Shown piece after piece: positions 56,301-64,000 of a stretch of 64,000 nt of DNA. The notes under the pieces are model-generated. The model was not told the DNA's origin and made no database searches. It saw only the letters and a list, made by a program, of their open reading frames with translations. Both the position numbers and the translations under genes were made by a program. This DNA comes from Klebsormidium nitens (Eukaryota; Streptophyta; Klebsormidiophyceae; Klebsormidiales; Klebsormidiaceae): contig DF236990.1 of the NCBI GenBank assembly GCA_000708835.1, positions 236,173 through 300,172 of the forward strand. Direction: 5' to 3'. Each line of letters starts with the position of its first letter. The stretch's first letter is position 1.

Positions 56301-59300
56301 ACTCCACTTTCTCGAAGCTGAAGGTTCCAGGTCTCGCAGACCTTACTAGTTGCAATTGTCGGGACACTCGTGTGCTCTCATACAAAATGCTTCGCTGACG
56401 CTGTTGCGACAGTACACCCACTCACACTTCAAGTGCACCTATTCCCTCCTGCTATTGCTCCGTTGTCCAAGTCGTGTTGTTCCCTTCGTTCTTTTCGTTG
56501 CAACTCTGAAGAGGTCATGCTACAGAGTGGTGAGCCCCTTTTGACGTACAACTGCTTTCGCACGCCTTTAATCCTTTTACCCCCCCCTCAAACATGCAGG
56601 ACCAGAACCCCCCCGACCTGGGTCCCAAGAGCTACATCGCCTACGGCCACCGGGACGAACTAGGGAAGGGAGACTCCGTGACCAAGCTGCACTGCGACAT
56701 GTCGGACGCCGTCAACGTCCTGCTACACAGCCACGTCGTCCGATTGTCCAAACAACAAGAACTCGAGATCGGACGGTTCAAACGCAAGCAGCGGGCAAAG
56801 AACGGGGTTGGCTTAACGAGAGGAGGGGCAATAGAGAACGGAACGGTCTCAGGCGAAGATGGGGGCTTCGTTTCGGCGGCGAATGGACCCCCCCAAAAGG
56901 GAAGTGGAAACGAGGAGGCAGGTGGAAACGGGGCGGGATCGGGGAGTGATTTGAAGCCAAGCGCGAGCGGAGGGGGCCTTCTGACGGCGGAAGTGACCAA
57001 AGAGAACGGAGTCGGTACGGGGAAAGGGACCGTCAGCGGAGCGGCGCCGGACGGTGTTGCAGGAGGGAGGGTCCGTTTGCCTGCGGATCTGGCCGCCAGA
57101 CATGGGAGAGAAGGTCCGAGCGCAGGGGGGGGGGCGAGAGCTCTTGCAGTTTTGTGTGCTCCTGCGCTTTCTGTAAAAATCGACGGCGAGCGGAACACCG
57201 GAGCTGATACGGACGGTGCAGATTGCGCACCGCGCTCGCCGCTTACTGGCCCATCAACGGCTGTCAACGGGGAACCGTCTGCTGCGGCAGAATCCGAGGG
57301 GCTTCAGTCAGTGTCTCCGGCCCCCATGGAGATCGACAAAGCATTCCGTCCGGAAGGAGCGATTCTGGGCGCTGAAACGGAACTTCAGCGGAAGGAATCC
57401 GGAGCGCACGCCAGACTCCCCTCGCATCTTGCTTCAGAGGCGAATGGAACGACAGGGGGCGCGGGACTGGTGCCGGAAATTGACACTCTGCCGGGAGTTG
57501 CGCCTGCGCCGCAGCCTGCGGCGGCAGACGCGGTGTCAAACGAACCTGTCGCCCAGAACGGAGAGACTGCGGCCGAAGCTCCACAACCTGAGAGTTGCGG
57601 CTTATTGGAAAGTCCCGATGGAGAGAAGCGCGAGTTGCGGTCAGTAAAGCGGGCGAGAGCGGAAGGGGGGGTCCAAACTGGGGCGGAAGAGGGGGGTTCG
57701 GCAGAGGGAACGCCGCCAGCGAAGCGCCCAAAGCTTATGAGCAGAAAGGAGCAAGAGATTATAGAGAAAAGGGAAGCCGCGGCCCTCCAGGCTAGGGGGA
57801 GTGCTCAGCCGCTGGCAACCGAGTCGGGGGGGAGGCTTCGCCCGGCAAACCAGGCCCCCCTGCGGAGTCTGGGACCCGGGTATCAGAGCGCAAAAAATGG
57901 GAAGCTGAAACCGAAAGCGAAGCCTGGTTCGGGTACAGCTAAGGGGATTCTGGTTCAGCTGAAGAGCGTGGCGGGGGGGCTGAAGCCGGGCCAAAAGAAG
58001 GGGGGGGCGAAGAAACGGCGGAAGGAAGAGGGGTATGGCGGAGCGGAATGGGACATTTTCCGGCGGGAGGACGTGCCAGCGCTCCGCGACTTTCTGCTGC
58101 GGCACCGGGAAGAGTTTTTGCACTTCAACGAGCAAGTCATTCCGCGGGTGGGTGTCCCGTCGCTCTAACGATCCCTCCGTTCAGGGTCTTGGGAATCCAG
58201 GAGTCGAAAGGCTGCTTCCGCTACAACCACATTCAGAGACGACAATTGTCAGCACGTGACGTAAACTAGGCATATGATGCACATGCTGCGGATGCGTGCT
58301 TCTGTACCGACTGTTCGGTTACCATTTGAGCTGGAGCTCTGGGCAAGTGCCGTAATTCTCTCTGCCAAGACGACAAAGTCTGCGCAACGGTTGAAGCGCT
58401 CTCCAGCTAAGCGGCCGCAGCCTGAGCGAACGGATCCGATCTGGCCTTTCTCATGCTTCCGCTGTCCCTCTTCCCGCGTTTCCTCGCAATAATCTACTTT
58501 GCGTGAGTTGCCTCCCGTTTCTTCCACTCTTCATTTCCTCTTAACGGCCGGTTTTGTGCTAACCCGCAGGTTGACCACCCCATCCACGACCAGACCTTCT
58601 TCCTGACACACGAGCACAAGCGAAAGCTTAAAACGGAAACGGGTGAGATTTTGGAAGGCTTCTCATCTTGAAAGAAAGAAGGGAAAGGGTGAAGCGTAAG
58701 AGCCTATTGGAATGAAAAACGAAGCTTGAAATTAAGGGCGCCCCTTGATCATTGCAGTTCTCTACGGTTGTTGACGCTGGCTTTGTGGGCGCCGTTCATT
58801 CGCATGACTTGAGAAGCAGTCAAATTGCTCCTTATAGCAGGGTTCTGCTGTAAATCCAGACTTCGAAGGTGGAAAAGCATACCAGGCGTTAAAAAGCCTG
58901 CACTTGTCATGCGGCCAGATCGTCACACACACCACGAAGCTTATGCTTCTGAGAACCGGTCCTGAGAATCTAGAAAGGGCTGTGTCAGACGTTCAAGTTC
59001 TGAACACCGGATTCCGCACCTTGGAACTCGAACCCGACCGCTGAACCAGGTTCGGACCTGGGCCTTGAACGCGAACTTCAAAAATGTGCGTGCAACTCTC
59101 ATCTTTGTCGCGCCGCGCAGGCGTTGAGCCGTGGACGTTCGAGCAGTACGACGGGGAAGCGGTGTTCATCCCAGCGGGGTGTCCTCACCAGGTCCGAAAT
59201 CTCAAGGTGAGGTCCGAAAAGGATCTTTGCCCCAGTAAAGCTTGTCTTCTAAAAGCGGAAGCTTAGTGCTAAAATGTGAAAGCTTATGGGCTGCAGATGA

Positions 59301-60620
59301 CAAGGCGATGTAAAACGCCCCTCTTAAACTTCTGCGCCGTCCGCTTCCCTTCTAGGAAAGAGGCTTTGGTTCATGAATGGCCTCTTTCCAGTTAAACGCG
59401 TCCGAGCTTCGGCGGCATGGCTTCTCAATTTGCCTCGTGATTACCTGCTCCTTTACGCCCAAAAGACGCACTTCTCTGTTGCCGCTCCGCATTGGATTCC
59501 CCGCAGTTTGCATCCCCTGAAAACGTCAAAAACCGGTAAGTAAGTCATATCAGATCAGCAGCATCAGAGTCTCCCCATATCTGGTGTCTGCGTATCTAGT
59601 TTCTTCCCTAAGCCGATCTCAACTGCGTGCAGTCGTGCGTCAAAGTGGCGGTCGACTTCGTGTCCCCCGAGAACGTGGACCAGTGCATGGCGCTCACCGA
59701 GGAATTCCGGGCGCTGCCTGCGGGCCACCGCGCAAAGGAAGATAAGCTGGGGGTAAGATACCTTTTGATTTTCTTTAAGGGTGGCTGCTTCTCAGCAAAA
59801 CCTTCTATACTCTAAGGGCGCGATAGGGCGGGGACAATCGAGGAGACTGACGTCTAACTCTAGTTCTACGTCAGATGCTCAGGATGACCTCCGCGAAACA
59901 GTCGACAATTTGGAGTCTCAGCTGATTCTTGCCTGGACTGTGGTAAGACAGAAGTTGGAGTTGGGGAATCGGTTCTGAAGACAAATATCACGATCAGGCG
60001 GGAATGCTGTAAAGTTCGGTTCAGCCCTGTCGAGAGATGAAGGCTGCTTCAGTCCTTTCCTGCGTGCGTCTTTTTAATGACGTTGCTGGATGATTCGCCC
60101 TGAGAAGCGATGTTGAGGAGGACAGGGAGACAAACCGACGACCTTGAACTTAATTTGGGCGGCTGCGAACATCTAGTCCAGGGATCGAAACATTCACCTT
60201 TCGACTTCTGGTTCGTATAAATGTGGGGGCACCAAGGCCGTTTTGCCCTTCAACATTGGCTCGTACATTGGCTCGTACTTCTTCCCTCTCGTGTACTTTG
60301 TCGTTCCTGCACACTCCCTTTTGCAACCCCAATCCAGATCACTTGTGGCCGCACATCATGCAAAAGCCCGACACTCTAGACAATCGACACTCGTTTCCAG
60401 CGCCGCATCGGGCGGCAGTGCAAACGTCAAATTCTTAACCCGACGACAAAGATAATTACTTTCAACAGATGACAAAAGTTGTCGCGATCGACCATTGTAC
60501 GTGTATTTGCAGGTTAAGCGGATGCTCCTCCACGCGGCCAGAGCGGCTGTGGATGAGGTCAAGCGCTTACACAGGGAGGCCGGAGGAGCGGTGTCGAGAA
60601 CGCGCCGGCAGGCGGGATGA
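44351..60620 (+). CDS. Giant JmjC-domain histone H3K9 demethylase-like protein (IBM1/JMJ25 type)
   Basis: Fifteen exons: 44351-46114, 46579-49179, 49669-49769, 50086-50209, 50840-51033, 51643-53266, 53890-54070, 54693-54886, 55577-55687, 56108-56224, 56600-58147, 58570-58642, 59121-59206, 59633-59752, 60513-60620. All phases agree and give about 2,981 residues, roughly three times the Arabidopsis relatives. A GATA-like C-x2-C-x20-C-x2-C finger is at residues 73-100, and more CxxC fingers lie early in exon 2. A WRC-like motif ([18 protein letters not shown]) is near the end of exon 2. The RING-like cysteine cluster of this family ([37 protein letters not shown]) spans exons 3-6. The JmjC domain begins [18 protein letters not shown]. 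Iron ligands are visible: HxD in [16 protein letters not shown] (near 2368-2370) and the distal His in GCPHQVRNL (near 2900). About 430 low-complexity residues interrupt JmjC between them. The protein should remove methyl groups from H3K9 in the nucleus; activity is inferred. Residues outside the domains are Gly/Lys/Glu-rich and unalignable. Confidence 0.93.
50276..50343 (+). repeat. Decayed copy of JmjC gene exon 4 end
   Basis: After the real exon end at 50209 (coding [13 protein letters not shown]), the intron carries a similar stretch, TGCCGTCGCTCCCTGATCGA then TTTTGTGCCCGCA. The donor GTAAG is replaced by CTAAG. It fits the same exon-edge duplication pattern as in the other genes. Confidence 0.65.
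54951..54977 (+). repeat. Short copy of JmjC gene exon 8 end
   Basis: The real exon ends CTCGACTGGAACTCG|GTAAGG at 54886. About 68 bases later, TTTTCAGGTCGACTGAACTCG is followed by GTAAGACGGG, i.e. a similar end with an intact donor and an AG just before it. A fainter copy may lie near 55135-55165. Confidence 0.55.
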
Positions 60621-62140
60621 GTTAGTAACGCAGTTGATGTGAGGCGCCGTTAGGCTAACTGTGACAGAAGAAATGGTTCAGAATGATGCTTTCCACATAC
60701 ACGGCTGCTTCACCGAACGGGCGGCTTGACCGCTAGTGGAGTCCGACCGCGCAACCCCGAGAGTCTCTGTCAAGCCCACGATACGTGGCGCATAGTGGGC
60801 CACAATCTTACAGAATGCGGTCGGATTCAAATTGTTTGATAAGATGGCAAAATAGAACAAGTCGCCATCGATTACAAGGATGATTGAGTCTGTACATAGG
60901 AACAAGACTCAGCATGTACAGTTAGCACTGGCTACATGGAGCAAGTTCAGCTAGAACCCGATGCTTGTCACTAAGATTTGAGAATGGAATTGCGATAGAC
61001 CGACCACTCGATCGTGCTTTTTCTTTGGAAAACCGTACCCACATCTGTCAGCGCAAACCCGATTCCAACAAGTGAAACGTTCATCAATCATGCGCTGTGA
61101 CAGCCGCGAGCCTTGCAGTTCGCACCGCATCATACAGAGTGAAGGCGTTGGCAGTGGGCTATTCGACCACACTTCGCGATCAATCGTGCTTAGTACGTTG
61201 CACAATTACGCGGCGGCCCGCGGCGCGTAGCTAGCCTGCCATCTTAATTGCATTGGCCGCGCAACGGTAGGCTGCATCTTGTATTCAATGGCCACGTGTC
61301 CATTTATCATGGCCTGGAACCGTCGTACGCGTATCCCACATGTATATGATGCCGTAAAGAGGCTCCCGCGCTGCATGGCTACAAGTGGACTGGATGATCT
61401 TTTCCACGAGTTGAAATGCACCGTGACGTCTCCGCCGCTGCCCACTGAGTTACCGAGTCGTACACTCGGTCAGTGAATCATTTGACCATGAAACATGACG
61501 GCCGTACATCAAAGATCTTGCTTACTTGAGTTCCTGGCACTTCGGGCTTCTGCATGAGTCAAACATACCATGCACTGTGTGCCAATCAGAGCTTCAACCA
61601 GCTTTCGACTTTGACCCTAGATTGACGCTTCTTCTTCGAAGTACGTATGTGCATATGCGGCCGCTTGCTGTGCAGTACGTCGGTCCGTTGTCGATATGTG
61701 CCTTCGATAATGAAACAGGTCCCGAGGCGCCCACGAATGTGATGCTGTCGATCTTTGGTAATAGCAGACACTTTCCTTTTACTAGAGTTAAGGGAACTGA
61801 AACCGAGTCAGATCTGTACACTTTGTTCCGTCCCTAAGCATCTTGGGGACCCGGCTGCCTCCGAGGCCTCCGCCCTTTTGTATGGTGAACTTGGCCAAAA
61901 GGAGTAGGTTCTCAGATGAGGATATTCATGACAAAACTTGTGCAGCGAACTTTTTCACAAGTACGCTGCACAAGCTTAATATTGACATACCACCAGACCA
62001 AGATCAACGAGGCGCGGTTCAGTCCTGTTCCAGTACTTATTCCTAAAGCTCTGCACATTACCAGCTGCCATTTCACTATGAGAAGTAAAATGGCTGTTAT
62101 ATATCTATTTTCTGCCTAATTGCCTAATATTTGCCCAACC
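60621..62140. other. Intergenic region after the JmjC gene
   Basis: This 1.5-kb stretch holds the JmjC 3' UTR and then sequence without supported genes. Only short spurious ORFs occur on either strand. I found no RNA gene or clear tandem repeat. Confidence 0.4.
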
Positions 62141-63536
62141 GCTGGCTATTGAAGGCTAGTTTTAATAGCCATAAATTACTTCCGACCAGCTTATGGCTAG
62201 CATTGGCTGGTATCGATAGACATATTCCGGCCGCATCCTCGGACTCCGGCCGGGACTGGCTATTGATGCCCAATCTTGGCTGGTTTCCCCCGGGCGGTGG
62301 CTAAGCAGGGCTATGCGGCGGCTAGTTGTCGTCATTAGCCATGTGCCAAGTCTAGCATATGGCCAATAAAATGCTAATATATCGTGATTAGTCATCATAG
62401 ACAGATCTTAGGCACCGGCCTTTTCAAACCGGGTGTCTATCATGCCTAGTCTGAAATTACTTTGGCTATACCGGCCGATCATAGCCATGGCCGGTAGGCT
62501 CATGCCTATTGTAGTTGCGATAGCCAAGATCTAACCTACAAAATGGCTATTAATGCCACTGCTTATTAGACAAAAACTGGTCAAGTTTTTGCCTCATTGT
62601 ACCGGCCGCATTTACACCTAAATTTGGCCCAGAGTGGCGCCCCGGTGATTGGCGGGACCATGGCCAGTATTACCGTACTAGCCTTGAACTGGGACTCAGT
62701 ATGCGCCGGGCACTTTCAGACCTGTATAAACACTCAAAGATGATGCCCGGTGATTGCATTCGGGACTTGGCGAGAATTTGAGAATGTTGTCCAAATTACG
62801 GTAAGACACCAACCGGCAGTCCTACCGGGCCAATAATTCGCCCCATGAAGGTGCTCGGAAGATGTATCTGCGAGGGCTTTCTATCTTGTAGACTTGCTGC
62901 GCATGGGTGCACGGTACCTAAGCTAGCGTGAGTAGGTACCTGCGGTCCCCATCTGGGGAACCGACAGCCTACCGGGCATACATTTGCCCGTCTCCGCAGG
63001 CAAACGAGTGCCCGGTAGGTAGGTATCAGGTTATAGGTTTTAGCAAGTCGGAATATGTCGGTGAGCTTTCATAACCTGTCTGGTTAAGTTGCTTGGTTTA
63101 TGCTGACATCATGGTGATGTAACGTGCTTGTCTATGACTCGGGTTCGATCCTCATTGCTGCCACTTCGCTGTTGCACACTTTTCTGCGATGTTTGTGATA
63201 CTAGGCGTGACTGGCCAAAGATAGCCATCGAATAGCTACCCGGGTGGAGATTCCGGGTTAGCTTGGACAGCCAAAAGTTGGCCGCAGGGGTCGATAGCCA
63301 GGTTAGCCAACCATGGCTAGTTTATGTTAGCCTGGGCTATCAATTATGGCTAGTCGGACTACTAGCTATAATATGGCCGAGATTAGACATGCCCTAGACA
63401 TGCGAATTTACTAGGCAAAAAGCTGGTCATATAGGCAAACGATAGACACGGTATGGCTATTGTCGTGCTAATATTGGCCAATATAAGCCTACTATTCGCC
63501 TAACATTTGGCTAATCGGCTAGCTAAAAAATAGCCA
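62141..63536. repeat. Repeat-rich block dense in TGGCTA/TAGCCA
   Basis: I count about 18 occurrences of TGGCTA or its complement in roughly 1.4 kb, against fewer than one expected by chance. They fall in two flanks (62141-62560 and 63220-63536). Between them lies a core with repeated CCCGGT/ACCGGG words and a hairpin (CTACCGGGCA...TGCCCGGTAG, about 62970-63020). There is no coding potential. The arrangement suggests a non-autonomous mobile element with sub-terminal repeats, but I could not define terminal repeats or a target duplication. Confidence 0.6.
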
Positions 63537-64000
63537 AGTTGCTTCCCATAGTGAATTTACAGCAAATCCCCAAGCACAAGCTGTGACATTCTCTTTTATA
63601 AAATCCCTCCAATTCGACAGAATGTACAGTATCAGAAGCGGAGAGTACATCAGGTGAAGTCTCCACCAGGGACGGCGCAGAACCGAGTGGCCCTTCGCCT
63701 CCTCTAGTTCCCTTTTCAAAATCCTATTTTCATTCCGTAGCTGCTTTATTAAAGCCCCTTGACTGCTCCCTCCCGAAAACCCACCCTTAATTGCAAAGTA
63801 TCGCAACCCCCCATTGCGTTTCTTGAGCCACTCAAACGCGGCCCCCACTTCTGAGGAGTGCCCACCTCTGCTTTGCATCGCCTTGCAGTGTGCCGGAAAA
63901 TTTGCGTAAGCGCTCTTGAGAGCTTGGGCGTAGTCCCAATCGGGAGCGGGGTTGAGTAAAATTGTGACGGTTGGACAGGGTTTACACGCTGCCTGTCTAC
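63519..64000 (-). CDS. Unrecognised protein, C-terminal part; gene runs off the right edge
   Basis: A minus-strand frame is open from the window edge (64000) to a TAG at 63521-63519, about 160 residues. I do not recognise a family. Visible parts: an N-proximal segment TVTILLNPAPDWDYAQALKS, a Lys/Glu-rich probable coiled coil (IKQLRNENRILKRELEEAKG), and two hydrophobic stretches near the end (LHLMYSPLLILYILSNW and ACAWGFAVNSLWEATWLFF) that could be membrane segments. Its last codons overlap the edge of the TGGCTA-rich repeat block, so the native C-terminus may have been changed by an insertion, or the frame may continue into an intron. It could also be part of a longer spliced gene. Confidence 0.5.
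   Translation of the reverse strand, partial: RQAACKPCPTVTILLNPAPDWDYAQALKSAYANFPAHCKAMQSRGGHSSEVGAAFEWLKKRNGGLRYFAIKGGFSGGSSQGALIKQLRNENRILKRELEEAKGHSVLRRPWWRLHLMYSPLLILYILSNWRDFIKENVTACAWGFAVNSLWEATWLFFS

Noticed and set aside
63061-63180. A functional tRNA gene
   Set aside because: Only the B-box fits; acceptor, D and anticodon stems do not pair.

Overview
This window looks like nuclear DNA of a plant-lineage (streptophyte) organism. Coding sequence is split into many short exons bounded by GT-AG introns. The products are plant-type: a chloroplast photosystem II factor (HCF173), a peroxisomal acyl-CoA oxidase of the ACX3 type, a plant-type PEX5, a beta-amylase, and an IBM1/JMJ25-type JmjC histone demethylase with WRC and GATA-like fingers. 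A multi-PAS hybrid histidine kinase, modest intron sizes and balanced base composition make a streptophyte green alga (for example a Klebsormidium-like charophyte) my best guess; this is inference, not proof.

Layout, left to right: (1) HCF173, minus strand, 3' part off the left edge (exons 173-2291). (2) ACX3-type acyl-CoA oxidase, plus (3240-9115, 14 exons), divergent from HCF173. (3) Multi-PAS hybrid histidine kinase, plus (10073-20605), with a MITE and a tandem acceptor array in its introns. (4) Beta-amylase, minus (21877-28792, 9 exons). (5) A 1.2-kb divergent spacer holding two MITE-like inverted-repeat elements. (6) PEX5, plus (29965-38103, 13 exons). (7) A membrane-anchored FkbM-family methyltransferase, minus (39419-42088, 3 exons). 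(8) A 2.3-kb spacer with at most a tiny membrane ORF. (9) A very large JmjC H3K9-demethylase-like gene, plus (44351-60620, 15 exons, about 2,981 residues). (10) A gene-poor, repeat-rich tail (60621-63518), then a partial unrecognised minus-strand ORF running off the right edge. I joined exons by matching conserved protein blocks and checking that the phase was kept at every junction.

The genes do not form one pathway. Two concern peroxisomes: ACX3 performs the first step of fatty-acid beta-oxidation and carries a PTS2-like N-terminus, and PEX5 is the PTS1 receptor (in plants also needed for PTS2 import). Two concern chloroplast or carbon metabolism (HCF173, beta-amylase).

The most unusual signal is a structural habit shared by four unrelated genes (histidine kinase, beta-amylase, PEX5, JmjC). 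The introns contain tandem, partly decayed copies of the adjoining exon edge together with its splice site. Examples are four successive copies of an acceptor plus exon start (13458-14025), three perfect-length 26-nt 'micro-exons' each flanked by AG and GT (36247-36489), and a 93-nt copy of a beta-amylase exon with an intact acceptor. This exon-edge duplication may be an engine of intron growth and a source of poison exons or alternative splice sites, and it is the feature I would follow up first.
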